Of a stretch of DNA of 64,000 nt, positions 1-58,220 are shown one piece after another. The DNA comes from Ficedula albicollis (lineage: Eukaryota > Chordata > Aves > Passeriformes > Muscicapidae). The first letter of the stretch is position 1. Each line of letters begins with the position of its first letter. Location of the stretch: NCBI RefSeq assembly GCF_000247815.1, contig NC_021678.1, positions 9,446,371-9,510,370 on the forward strand, written 5' to 3'. The translations under genes and the position numbers were made by a program. Below the pieces are notes generated by a model, which worked only from the letters and a program-made list of their open reading frames with translations, was not told the origin of the DNA and made no database searches.

Positions 1-224
1 GTGGCATCCTGCTTCTCACCTCCTCTCCTTCCAGCCTGGTGTTGTCCAAAAACCACACAGCCCCTCTCCTGACTCACAGCCCACGAAGGGTCCATTTGGT
101 CATCCTAAAGAGTGGCCTGGCTGCCTGTGGCTGTCTGGTCACGTAACAGGTGATGACAAGGCATCGTTGCCAGCAGAAGTACACCAAGCACAGAAGCACC
201 TTTTGCAGATTTTTAAAAAAATTA

Positions 225-304
225 TTTATTAAAAACCTCCTTGAAGTTGAAATACAGAGTAACTGGGAAAGAGTCTCACAACATGGTAATAAAACATCTT
301 TATT
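225..304 (-). terminator. Pair of AATAAA poly(A) signals, distal sites for exon 17A
   Basis: Minus-strand AATAAA at 304-299 and again at 230-225, in AT-rich sequence about 2.2 kb after the stop. They would give a 3' UTR of about 2.2 kb. Confidence 0.35.
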
Positions 305-1333
305 GCCTCTTACATATAATCTCTAAAACTATAAGCCTGTAATTCCTGTTAAATCTGACTTAATTGAATGGTCTTTATAGGCTTTCCTCGTTAGAAAATG
401 AACACTGAATACTGGCAATAACACAACACTGGGAAGACAGTGGTATGGGGAATAAATCACAAACTTCAGGGAACATTGCAGAACCTGTGGACACTCAGCC
501 AGCAGAAGGCAGGTGCTTGCACAGGGCAGCAGGAGTGGGGTCAGGGGCTGCACGTCCCCTCCCTCCGACCAGCTTATAGCCAGGGGACAAGGACAAGGTG
601 AGTGGACAGGTGATAACCTGGGCCTCACATCACAGTGCCCCAGGAGGGGGATAAGAAGAAAACAGTAGAGAAAAGGAGAGATGTGACAGGACAGGCTCTG
701 GGAGCAGCACTTTTGCCATGGCCCCCAGCTGGGACTCTCCTGCACCTCTTGGCTACAGCTGCTGGCTCAGCTCATGGGTGACATGAGCCACGAGCACTAT
801 GGCTTCTAGGCAGATTGACCTGAAGTTAAAAAAGACAAGATTTTCCTTGTAAGTGGGTAATTTCATATTCAACCAGCTATTTCCTAAACTGATGAAATCC
901 TGGTGCAAAAAGGAGAATTATTTCAGGTACTGGAGTGAGAGGAGATCCTGAGGGCCAGGTCTGCTGATTCAACTGAAATGACAGCTGGAGAACTCTCATG
1001 AACTCCTTGAATTAACATGGTGTGTCCTGTCAGGTTTGCTCCCCACCTTGATGTTCCTGGTACCACGACAGCACAGCTTCTGTGCAGAGCCGGGTCTCAG
1101 AGACAGGGTGCAGGGTGCTGCTCCTCAGCCAGCTCGGTCAGTGCTGCTTTCTCCCCAGGGGATGGGAAAGAGCCAGGCCCAGCTGAAAAACATCTCCTCA
1201 GAAACAAAGCTGAGGGGCAGTCTGTGGGGTAGATCCAGTGAAGAAGGTGCTGTGCTCTGGGTGCCTTTTTACTGTCATGTAACAGGAAAAAAACCTGTCA
1301 GCTGCCCTGCCAGTCCCCTCCCATTAACTGTTG

Positions 1334-1339
1334 TTTATT
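1334..1339 (-). terminator. Candidate poly(A) signal AATAAA, proximal site for exon 17A
   Basis: Canonical hexamer on the minus strand 1.1 kb after the 17A stop. Use cannot be judged from sequence. Confidence 0.35.
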
Positions 1340-2444
1340 TCACTCAAAAATATTTATAAGAGAAACCTGAATATTTTATGGAAACCTTATTTTTCACACA
1401 CCAGTCCCTACAACAAGCCAGGAGAGGTGATGAAATATATTCCTTGACACCTTCTGCTAGCAGTATATAACACCACAGGATCTTTCCAGACACTTCCCTG
1501 ACCAACATATGCAACTTTCCAGCACTTGTCTCTGTCTTCCACTTATCATTTACCTCTCAGTTTTACCTTGCCTTCCCTGTGTTTTCATGCATGTCCTTGT
1601 CCTGCTGGGCTCCCCCTCTTTTGGAGCACAGTGTCCGAAGGAGGCAGTGCTGAGTGAGTGCTGCTATTGAATTTTTGTGCTCAAATCTTGCCCCTGCTGG
1701 TCCAGGGAAGGCTGAGGTGCCCCTCCCATCCCTCCTTAGCAGGCAAGTCCAGGGCAGAAGCAAAGCGCAGCATCATGTCAATGTGCTCTGGCAAAGCCCA
1801 GCGTAAGCTGCAGGAGAAGGAAGGATTTCTCCAAGCCTGCCCTCTTACCTTTCGGGAATGAAGGTACTCAGGCCACGAGCACATCGCTCCGCCAGCTGTT
1901 GCAAAGCACGGTGTGCTCTGGGGACAGGGCAGTGTCACTGCTGTAGGAGACCTGCACCTCTAGTCAGTGCTGCTGCCACAGCCAGGCCAACATCTTCAAA
2001 AATGGGTCTGCGATTTGAAGTGATGCATTTTCAGACACCTCAAACCCATCTGCCAGAGAAGGTCAGAAGCATCATCCACCAGGGCCTTGGCTGAAAAAAT
2101 CCTGTTTGAGAACCCGAGCTCTGGGTAGAGACCTCCAAAGCAGGGGCAGCCTGAGTCCCTGTTCACCCGGGGAGACTGGCTGGCACACTCAGCACCGTGG
2201 TCAGACACAGCTGCAGGGAGGAACCACGGCACACGGCGCAGGAACCGCAGTGCCGACTGGACACGGAGGCAGCGCTTCTGCGGGGGTGACTGTAGCACGT
2301 GGTACTTGTGGAAGGCGAGGGGTGGCTACCGCAGCGAGAAGCTGCTCTGGTTCACAGGGTGCTGACAGACACAGGGAGGAGACAGCACATAAAAACATCC
2401 ATGCCCAGCCACAGTCTGCAGTCTCTGGGGGCTGCTGAGAGCAC

Positions 2445-46984
<44,540 letters not shown>

Positions 46985-47196
46985 CCCACTGCAGAAGGAG
47001 CCAACCTCTGTGTTGGAAGGGCTTGGGTTTTGTTGGTTTTATTTATTTTGGCTTTAGTCTCTCTGAAAAGTCCAGGAAAGCGCCCTTCAGACTGAGGTAG
47101 CAGGGAGATGTGGAAGAGGCAGGAACAGACGCTAAGATGTTAAGCGGATGACACGTCTTAATTTCTGAGGAATTTAAAGAAGCTCCTTCCTACCAC

Positions 47197-47212
47197 CTAA
47201 TTAGACCAATTA
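47197..47212. promoter_or_regulatory. Candidate homeodomain sites upstream of CDHR1
   Basis: The palindrome ctaattag (47197-47204) and caatta (47207-47212) lie about 215-230 bp upstream of the CDHR1 ATG. CAATTA resembles the photoreceptor conserved element I (Ret-1) used by retinal homeodomain factors. No clear TATA box or TSS could be fixed, so this is only a candidate. Confidence 0.25.
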
Positions 47213-47839
47213 CTTTGCAGGGAGCTGTGGGACTCGTCTCTGAGACAAGATTTGGAGGAATCAGTGTAACTCTCATGTTTTGCTGTCAGAACTCTGCTTG
47301 TGCTGTCCAGACACACAAGTCAGGGGGAAGGTAATGTAGAAATTTGTTTTCTTTCTGAACTCTGTCTTTAATTCTCCAAGCCGGTTCTTTGTTTTTAAGA
47401 GCAAAAATAAGTTTATTTCTATTTTAGCTCTGGTAATATTGAGGAACTACAACAGAAGAAAATCTAATATTAGCAAAAACAATAGAAATTATTGTTACCA
47501 TTTTAAAGAAAACACTTAAGATAGCAAAAAAATACACAACATTGCTTACTAAAACTGCAGAAATCAAAATGTTCTTTTTATGAGTTGGCCTGATCATTTA
47601 ATTCTTAAACTGCATGAATTGCTGAAAGCATCTTTTACTTCCAGTGGCCAATTTTCTACCTACAATAAAGTGTTTTTAACCATCAACACATCGAAAAAGT
47701 TGGGGCTTTGTTAATTGCCTGTTTTGACAGACAGAAGATGTTTGCACTGACTAAAAAATATATGTATTCCAACGTACAGTATGGTTAAAAGTCAGCCCCA
47801 CTGAGGATGCTCACAGATAAACCTGTTTGAGAGGAGCTC

Positions 47840-47914
47840 CATCAGTGGCAGTAGGTGACTCAAGGAGCCTTGGGGTCCCTTGCAGCTCAGACCATTCTGT
47901 GACTGTGATTCTGC
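47840..47914 (+). mobile_element. Possible CR1 LINE 3' end, degraded
   Basis: 'ttggggtcccttgcagctca' followed by 'ccattctgtgactgtgattctg' resembles the sense-strand CR1 tail with its ATTCTGTG-type terminal repeats. Only about 75 bp is recognisable. Confidence 0.5.
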
Positions 47915-50900
47915 AGCACCTGGCTGCCAAGCAGGGAGATGTTTACACTGGGGCTGAGCTGTTTAAACCTGACCTGCAGCAAAGCACTGAACCTTTAAGG
48001 ATGCGTTAATGGAGTTTTCTGGGTTATTTAATTAACAGCCAGAGTGAAAGAAAGGGCTAAGAAATAAATCAGACAAAGAGTTCCCCGCCACAGTGCTTTA
48101 AAAGGTGTCAGGAGTGCAGAGTGCCCCTTGCTGGGTGGCTGCAGGGGCACAGGTGAGGTGGGCACAGGCAGTGCAAACCCCGGGAGCAGGTGCAGAGCCT
48201 GGAAGCAGCTCCACACAGGGCAGCAGGGGGGCCCTGGCTCCCTCAGCCATCCACATGTTCAATCACTGTGTGCTAGAGTTCCAGAAGGGAGCAGGTTCCT
48301 GTCCCTAGACACAGCCCCACAGACTGTCGCCCTCCCAGCCCTGGCCTGGGGGGTGCAGAGCTGAAGATGGGCAGGGCTCTAGGGACAAGTTTCATCACTC
48401 ATGGAGAGGAGGGACAGGCTGGCAGCTCCTAGGTATTTTTCCTAGAGAAGGAGCTGGCAGTTAGATCATGTCACACATTTCATATTTGGTACATTTTTTA
48501 TGTATAGTGTGCCTTACCCTGACCTTGGCAGGGGGAACAAATGCTGGAGGGGGCCATGGGAGAGGCCTTTGCTGCAGACACAGTGCTGTGCTGCTCCCGT
48601 GCTGGGGACAGGGCTTGTGGGCTCCTGCAGATCCCCCGGGATCTGCAGTGCTGCTGGCAGGACACCTCTGTAAGGCTCCCAGAAGGAGATAAGCAAAACT
48701 CTTGGGCCAATATGAACAAAACTTATCACCCACGATGGAATTTTCCAGAGACTGGTACAGAGAGCAAAAGACTAAAGAGGGCTGCAAATGGATCAGACAA
48801 ATTAATGAAGACTGGGTTCACTGATGACTAACAAATGTGATGGCACAGATGCAAACCCTGCTTCAGTACAGCACTGCGTTATCACCTGCCAGGAGCTCTG
48901 AAGGGAAACCAGGGGAAGGCTCTTTGACATCTTGATCTCTTTCTGACCATCTCCTGTGAGATCAGACCTTTGTTCTGACTCTGTATGATTGTATTTGTAG
49001 AGCACTATTTACAAAATCTCCATGTTGAACCAATCTGTGACTGCAGCAGGGGCTTGTAAAGCTCAGGGAAACATGCAGGAGGCAACTATGAAAAACAAAT
49101 GTATTTTTAGTGCATTTAAATTCATGATATGTGGATCCAAAGCTGAAAACTGTGTGGGAGCAGATACACATATAGAAGATGGATATAAATTTAGTCCCTG
49201 TTGAAGATTTAATCATCCCACCTCTGTCAAAAATAGTATTAAACCACTGATAAAATCACAGAAATAGACCTGCATGGTACCCAAAAGAAAATATAAATAG
49301 GACCCAAATGTCTTCTCATCTGCCTCCTCAACCCAGAACTAACATGTTTTTTTTTTTTCTGCAGAGTATTTTCCTAGAACCAGTGATGGAGAGCTCTTGT
49401 CAAAGTTAATAGCTATCTGTTCCCCTGGCTGCATCCCCTGGGGATCTCAATCTCTAGGGCCTGCATCTCCAAGGAAGCCGAATGCCTCCCTCCTGAATTT
49501 CAATGAGCTTGAGCTCTTAATCCCCTTACAGTTTGAAAACCTAGCTAATATGTGTCTATGCACAGTCAGATCCATGCCTAACACAGCAACATTCCACAGA
49601 GTCGTTTTTTCTTCAGAGAATATACTTTGATCAAAACCAACACAGCTCATGGATCCAGGCTTATTTTGATGAATTTTCTCCTTTGGAAGAAAAGGTGCAG
49701 GAGGGGCTTTCAGGAAAGCAATACCTTCTGTCCTAATATTTTTGAGAATGGAAGGATCCCTCTCTCTGTGTAGAAGAAACTTTGTATTTCATACATTTTT
49801 AGCATATTGAGTAGCAAGAAACATAGAAGAAGAATGAAATATACCCATCTGATCTCAAATATACCCACCTGATCTGGACCAACTGATTTCCCAGGGTTTT
49901 GTTTAGTATTCAGTATGAAAAAGATCCAGGAAAGATTCAATATCTTCAGAACAGAAATTTGGGTGACTGATTAGCAATATCTACTGGAGTTTGTTAGACA
50001 ACCTGAGTTTTTATACAATAAATTGAAGGATGCTACAATAATGCAATGAATATGTTTCAGACTTCCCTGCCTCTGAGCTCAGCTGGGTGTACTGGGGCCA
50101 GTGCAGCGTGGCTGTGAAACTGCTGGATTGAGCACTGAGGAGCCCCCTGGCTGCCCTGAGCCACGGAGGCTTTTCTTCCCTCAAGACAAAGCTACTTCCA
50201 ACATGAAACTGGGCTGGGCACAGGGCCAGACACAAAACCAGACACACACACAAGGCCAGCTCCTGCCCTGTTATCTCTCATCTCTCTGAGACTTTGAGAA
50301 TCTTGGAAAATCCTGGGCCCTACCATGTTGGTTTTTTTTCAGCCCTAAACCTTAAGCCTAAGACTAGCAGTCTTCCTTAATCAAATATGTCTGACAAGAA
50401 AGGGGCTGTCACCAGGACCAAGAGCTGCACTTTTTCTGCAGTTTACACCACCCTGAATGGGGGAATTGTGGGTCCCACAAAGACAGCTGCTCTTGAGCCC
50501 AGGCCCAAAGCACAGCCTAAAATGCTGGCCAGACCAGAACTGGCAGCAGATGCCAACACAGAATGGCACCTAAACTTCCTCAGGAGCAGAGCCCCTCAGT
50601 CTTCACAGCCAAGGGAGGGAGAGCCCTGCTGTGCCACTGGAATCCCAGCTGGCACCTGCTGCCACCCATCCTGGCAGGCTGAGCACAGAGAGAAATTATC
50701 ACACCCCCTGGGCCATGCCTGCTTGGCACGTAAATGGGAGGTCTGCATGAGCTGCATTTCCATCAGCTTTTGGATGCTTACATGCATCTGCAACTTAAAA
50801 ATCATGAGAAAAATAAAATGAAAGAAATGACAGGTATTATTTTCCACTGTCCTGCTTTGCTTTTTAATAACTATGCACTGTCTTCAGATTTTATGTTTCC

Positions 50901-51297
50901 ATTTTCCTCTGTTCTAGGCTCTGGAAAAGTATTGATAAGTAATAAAGTTCACACTCATATAACAACAGTTCAAGCTACTTTTTTTAATATGCTTGTCCTT
51001 GAATTTGAGGTGTATATGACATTAGGCATTACCCTGGAGAAGAGTATTCGGCATTTTTTGTGTGCATGTAAATAAATTCAACATAAAAAGTGCTGCACAC
51101 TTTATACAAACCTCAGAACGTGCAGAAAGACACCAAATCACACTGTGGCCTTCTCTTAGTAAATCACATGCTAAAAGGGGCTGTGGCAGCTACCACTGAT
51201 ACCTGGAGGCATTATGCACAGCAGAGTTCACTCAGAATTCCTCATGCAGTCCTGCAAAGGAGAGAAGCGGAGCCTCAGTCACATTTTTGGTGGTGAA

Positions 51298-51410
51298 GAA
51301 TCTCAGATTTTACATTTTTGGTAGCACAGCACCAAACTTTCTGTCTGATATGAGGAATCTCAGATTTTACATTTTGGTAGCACAGCACCAAACTTTCTGT
51401 CTGATTGCTG
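51298..51410. repeat. Tandem duplication, 2 x 57 bp
   Basis: Copies start 'gaatctcagattttacattt' at 51298 and 51355 and run to 'ctttctgtctgat'; the second lacks one T. Confidence 0.92.
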
Positions 51411-52207
51411 GGAGAAACTGTAGGAACTGGGGAATCTGCAAGAACCTGGGCCAGTTTGTTGGCAGGAGAGAAAAGACTGAAGTGCCTCAGAAGTCTTCAA
51501 TGCCCACTTTTATGTTGTGAATTACCAGTGAGAGAGAAACAGACTTGCAATAGGTCAAACATTGCTCAGTAGGAACTGAGCAAAAAGAGAATCAGTCCTG
51601 TTCTGGTGGTTAAATCCAGTCAGAGATGTGTGCTTGAGTCCTTGGCCATTATCACTGAGCTCTGATCCTCCCTGTTGCCAGAACAATTATACCACCTCCT
51701 AAATGAGAGTTTATGCTTCTCTCCACAGCCTACTCTCATCACTCAGGATATGCAAATTTGTTAAGATGACATGGAATTTTTGGTAGTCATGACACATTAA
51801 AATGCAAACAAATAAACACCTCTTTCTTCCTCTTTTTCTTTTCAAGTTATTTTCTTGCTATTAATTGAATTAATTCAACATTCTAAAAGGAAAATGAGCT
51901 CATTGTTATAGTTCTGACAAATGGGGGTCTAAGTTCAGTTTTCATATCTAGTGCAGACAGTCTATAAATAAACAGCCCAAAATCATTAAATTCACATAAA
52001 AGTAATCAAAAGATACTGATGTGATCATGAGTGATCTTGGTTAAATTTTTAAACCTCTTAGCTCAGTAATTCCAGGCTGAAAGTGACACTGTACTGTTTG
52101 GTTTAAGGAATTTAACAAACAACATGAGTTGTAACTCAGCTGTCTACACAACTTTTTTATTTTGCAGCTCCAGTAAGCAGCTATGTGTGCAGGAGAATGG
52201 TGAAACC

Positions 52208-52385
52208 TGGGCAATATCATAGCATGGTTGGTGTTGGAAGGGACCTTTAAAGCTCACCAAGTCCCAACTCCTGCGATAAACAAGGACATCTTCAACTAGA
52301 TCAGGTTGCTCCTGAATGTTTCAAGGGACAGGGAATCTACAGCTTCTCAGGGCAGCCCAGTATTCACCAACCTCATCAGAAAAAA
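52208..52385 (-). mobile_element. CR1 LINE 3' fragment
   Basis: Plus-strand text has 'ggtgttggaagggaccttta', then 'caaggacatcttcaactaga' and 'tcaggttgctcctgaatg', then 'ctacagcttctcagggcagc', the complement of an avian CR1 3' end. 5'-truncated and diverged, about 180 bp. Confidence 0.85.
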
Positions 52386-54683
52386 TTTAGTCTGATAAAA
52401 CACATAGCATGAAAAAAACTTTGTATCTCATCTCATTCAGGAAGATACACTCACAGAGCAGAAGAAAGAAAACATTCCCCATTCATGGAAAGGAAAACCA
52501 AGATTTAGACATGTGACTACAAGCATTTTAACAATTTGAGCCCCTTGGGTTTGAACCTCCCCAGTTTTGGATAAGAAGAGCAGAAACACTCAGCTATGAT
52601 GTTGTTATCTCCAAAGGAATTAAGAAATTACAATGTCAGGAAAACAGGGGGAAAGCAGACACCAAATATCTACCAGTTTTAGCATTTCCACAGTGGCTTT
52701 AAAACAGACAACAAAGCGCTTTCCCAACCAAATGTGGTAGGCATTTTCCCCACACAGGTAAAGAGATGGTACTTTCATCCCATCAGAAAAAATGCTAGTC
52801 TGCACACCAAACACCTCAGAGCATTTGCCTGCATGACTTGTCATGAGTTATTGTCATTCACTGTGGGTGGCAGCAGAGGTTTGGGGAATTCCTGGGAAAA
52901 AGAAGTTAGAGCTTCTCCTGGTTTTAGTCTGCCAAAAAGTGTTTTATAGCATTTGCAAAAAAGGTGCTGCAGGTAACTGAGGAAAGGGGAACATTATCTG
53001 CAGCTGCTAAGTAATTAAAGTTCCTGCTATCCACTTTACTAGCTTAGAGGCTTTTAAAGATCACTGCAAAATCCATTTACAATTCAGTAACTTTACTTCT
53101 TTGGAGCTACGAATCACTCTCCTCGTTTTCTTTCCACAGGATGGAAAATGAACAAATAGTCCCTAGAATATCCAGATATATTTAGATAGCCTACATTCAC
53201 TTCAGCAGCATGATCTGTGATGGATGTGGTGCTGTGGACCATGACACAGATCTGTGTGAAGGATGCCATTTAGCAGCAGACAGGCAGTTCAAGTTATTTA
53301 TGAAAGAACCAGTATTGTTCATTGTTTTCCTGTAAAAATTATACATCTAATTCAGAGTTGGGTTGTGAATAATGAATAAATCAAGATTTTATAGTTTACT
53401 CAGTTTGGCTGTGAAAAATTACAAGACTTCCTTAGGCAGAGCAAAGAAACACTTTTCTTTTTCTGTTTATGTTCTCCCCATAAACCCCCTGGCTGGTGTG
53501 CATGCAGGGCATACCCAGCCTTTCCCTTGGACTGCTGTGTCCAGAGTAAACCTGAGTATCCAGGCAGCCTTATACCAAAGCAGTGCTTGTCCTTAACCTA
53601 AAAAACAAGATATGTGTCAACAGATTTTCTATTACAAGAATATTAAATACTCAGCTTTGAAGTAACTTACCTCCAAAGGACGTGGGACTATTGTTCTATT
53701 CCCACTTACATTTTCCATCAGCTATCTACTCTTTGCCTGGAGAGATTTCTACAATCAGTGTGTGCATGATGGTTCTCAAATCAAGTAGTTTAACCTGGTG
53801 AGAGCCCAAAGATTGTCTCTTCATTCCTACTAGCTCTAACTATGAGCACTGTGCTCTCACCATCTCCTCCCACACTTTCTAGTACTTTATCTCTAAATTC
53901 TGTACTTACTTGGCTTTTTTTAAACAATCTATCAATAAGATAAATCAAGACAACTACATAGCAAGAATGTCAACAATAGATGCTAAGTTGAGGAATTAAT
54001 AAAATATCTGAGAAAAGATTTCCACATCTGCTAGCTAAGATTTCATAGTCCAAAGTTTATGCAGTGAATGCTGAAATACAAATTAAATGACAGAAAAATC
54101 CTTTCTCATACTGTGGCTTTAAGGTGATTGTATGGGGCCTTGAAACAGAGATGTTCAAATTCTGTAAGTGTCCTTGGTACGAAATTAATGTGTAAAAACA
54201 AAAAAGGCAATGCAGCACCATTGTAAAACATATTTTTGAAAAGATACACTCCAGTCAGTCTCATGGACAGAAATTCAGAGACAAATTAATGTAGTTCAGC
54301 CTTTGAGGAAATTCAGACAGCAGAATTTCCTTGAGATCCCACATGGACAAAGAAGGGCTGGGGAACCATCATGCCAAGAGGTGAAATAACAATTTCCTAT
54401 TCAATGAGAACTGACAGGGAGGAAGACTTGACATGTTTAGGAGCAAAAGAAAGCATGGAAAGAATGTTGAGGAAGCAGGTAGAAAGACAGTCTTTCTGTT
54501 TAAAAAACAGGAAAAAGTGCAAAGCACATTTTATAATAAAATTATGAAGAGCAGGTTGACTTTACTGCTCAGACTCAAGGATCTGTTTTAAAAACTGCTG
54601 AGTCTTGACTAACAAAAATTTAAGAGGAATTCCTTTCAATGACTATCAAAGGTGGAGCTTACGAGGTTGAGGTCAAGACACAC
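52386..54683. other. Intergenic sequence
   Basis: No gene recognised. A short cysteine-containing frame at 53210-53335 is discussed as a weak finding. Confidence 0.55.
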
Positions 54684-55581
<898 letters not shown>

Positions 55582-57289
55582 CATCTTCCTATACAGGTAT
55601 ATTGATCCCTTGGGGAGTAATCTGTGATGCAAATAGTTTTTAGCATTGCTTGGTGAACAGGCCACACAACTGGCATGGCAAACAGGAAGCTTTGTGTGGA
55701 GGACCCACCAAGCAAAGACGGCATTTTCCAGTGCACTTCAGTTTTGGGAGACAATTTGAAGCACGTGCTACAGAGATTTGAATTTCTGAGACCAGGCAAG
55801 CACCCAAGAGTGCCTCAGGAATATGCCTTTTTCCCCCCTGAGGTTGGCATCAGTGCTGAAGACCAAACAACATGACAAAACCCAGCAGAAAAGCACTCTT
55901 CTTCACGGACCTAAGCAGCACCTTGCTTGTCATGTGCTTGAGAGAGATGAAACCCTGCTCCTGTTTGGCTTTTGCACTGAGTCCCTTTGGCCAGGATGCA
56001 TCCGCTGCTGGGACTGCACCACACATCACACAGAGCACAGCACTGGAGTTAAATGACTGCACAGTGCCTGCTGGGCAGTCAACAAACAAATTCTTGTGTG
56101 GTGGAACCTTTGAATGCTCAATGCCTCCTAGACCAGGTGTAATCATCAGCCCTGGGCTTGGTGAGAGCTTCTTGGGAGAGCTGAGGTTGTTGTGGCTGCA
56201 GAAGCCAGACCAGTCACGTTCACCTGAGGATGGCTCACAGGCACACAGTGACCTGATTTCCCTGAGAACGTGTTCACAGCCTGACCAGATGGCATTGTGA
56301 CTCTAAGGTGCTTATCCTATAGGAAATCTGTCCTTAGCTCCCTTGGGGAACATCAGCCTTAAAATGTGGAATTAAGTCCCCCACACTTAAAGGTATTCAC
56401 AGTCACTACACCTGAAACACATAAACAGATGTTGGCACAAAGCTTGAATGACAACATGAACAAATCCACATCCAGATACTGAACTTTTCTACCAGAGATC
56501 CCACTACTGAGACACTGAAAACAGAAGTAATTTCTGGGAATTCCTTCTGTGCTGATAGATCAGATAACAAAGCACAATGGAACAGTTACATATTCAAAAC
56601 CAAGGCTGATTATCCAGTGGCTGCTGTAAGTCCTGTAATACTGAAGGCTACTGGAACCATAGGCATACATGGATTAGAACACCCTTGCTTCTGCCATTAA
56701 TGAGATTTCTTTGCTCCCCAACAGCAATTTAAAAAATGAGTCCTGCAGAGCAATTAGCTATGATGAAGATAACTGCTTATATTTAATAACAACTGGCTGA
56801 TCTGAGGTAAGAAAAAGACTTTGTAAGTGGGTTTTCCCCTCAATCTACAAGAGGGACAAAAGAGAAAACTTTGGATAAATTCTTCTCAGAAAAAGCTTTG
56901 GTAAAAAGTGCTCATGCAGCTGACCTGCATCCACAAACTGACATTTTCCTAAAACTAGTTAGCAATATAACTTTGGACAAAACAGAGTCAGGCAACAGGT
57001 CCTCAGACTTGATCCAATGAATACTGAAGCCACCATGAGTCCTCTACTCGGTTTTGGCAAGAGTTAGCTGTGTATCTTCACAGGAAATATTCATCCTTCT
57101 GCTTTTACATTTGAGCAAGGTTTATTGTTTGAGATTACATTGTTCACAGAGGACTGGAGTTTTCCTTAGCAAATGGAATCACAAGGAGTTGCCCCTGTAG
57201 TCCACACTTTGGATAAACAGAACTTCTCCAGAGCCAAAATCCTAAATTCCTTGAGGATACCTAGGCCCTTGCATCAGTTGTGAGCCAGG

Positions 57290-57407
57290 CTAGAGAGCTG
57301 AAAAGCCAACATCCAGAGCTCCTTCTACACCTTTTGGGATAATATTTTGTCCTAGAGAGCTGAAAAGCCAACATCCTCCTTCTACACCTTTTGGGATAAT
57401 ATTTTGT
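57290..57407. repeat. Tandem duplication, 62 and 56 bp copies
   Basis: 'ctagagagctgaaaagccaa' begins copies at 57290 and 57352. The second lacks six bases (agagct); otherwise both run to 'gggataatattttgt'. Confidence 0.92.
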
Positions 57408-58117
57408 ATAAAAAATACGTATTTTTGTTTCTCCTACTACCCACTTAGAAAAGGAGATCCCAAAACTTGCCTCTACACCAGCAGTCCCTGTCAGCAGGGA
57501 TCATTTCTCCTGTGCTCCTGACAATTCACAGTCATAGTGCCAAATAAAACAGGCTGATTTGGTGGTAGCTGCTGATATTAAGCTGTAAACAAAGTGAGGA
57601 GCCACCTGGCTCACTTAATTGACAGGGTCAGACCAGGATTCAACATCTGCTCTGTCAGGCATAGAGACACTTCAGAAGGATCTTTATTGCAACTTAAGGG
57701 CTGTGCAATTTTCTTGCTTGACAGCTGAATGCACACAAAACCACAAGATACAAAACATGCATTTGTCAGCTTGGGCAAGATAAATTTACCACTTTATATA
57801 AGCATACAGTTTGTGTATTTTGAAGAGCCAGTGAGCAAATATGTTTCTCTTCTGGTAATGGCAGACAAATACAAGTAGAAGTGAAAGGAAAACAAAAGGA
57901 AGAACAGATGCCTGTAAGTGAAACCATGATCAGATGGTAGCTCTGTTCTACCACATGGGGAAATGGCCGGGTTCATGAGTCCAACTTTGCTGAGGAATTA
58001 CTTTCAAGAGAACACACAGCATTCTGACACCTCTAAATGATGCAACAAAGCATTTGGACAGCAGTCACAATCCATGCTGACATAATTTGGAGGTTCTTGC
58101 TTTAGTCCACTCAGCTA

Positions 58118-58220
58118 AGGCAAGTAGCACCTTTAACTGGAATAGCCCCCAACCAGGGATGGATGGGACTTCAGGCAAGTAGCATCTTTAACTGGAATAG
58201 CCCCCAACCAGGGATGGAGG
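58118..58220. repeat. Tandem duplication, period 55
   Basis: 'ggcaagtagca' begins at 58119 and 58174, and both copies continue through 'tttaactggaatagccccca' to 'accagggatgga'. One substitution noted (cacc versus catc). Confidence 0.92.

Larger units (their letters stand above)
1..2444 (-). other. Probable CDHR1 3' UTR and downstream flank
   Basis: No coding sequence recognised. Short open frames on both strands have no family resemblance. Contains the candidate poly(A) signals listed separately. The next gene (LRIT2 in mammals) is not visible here. Confidence 0.5.
46985..52200. other. 5' flank of CDHR1 and intergenic sequence
   Basis: About 5.2 kb with no recognisable coding sequence. The first few hundred bases should hold the promoter. 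It includes a faint CR1 tail near 47.9 kb and a short tandem duplication near 51.3 kb. Confidence 0.6.
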
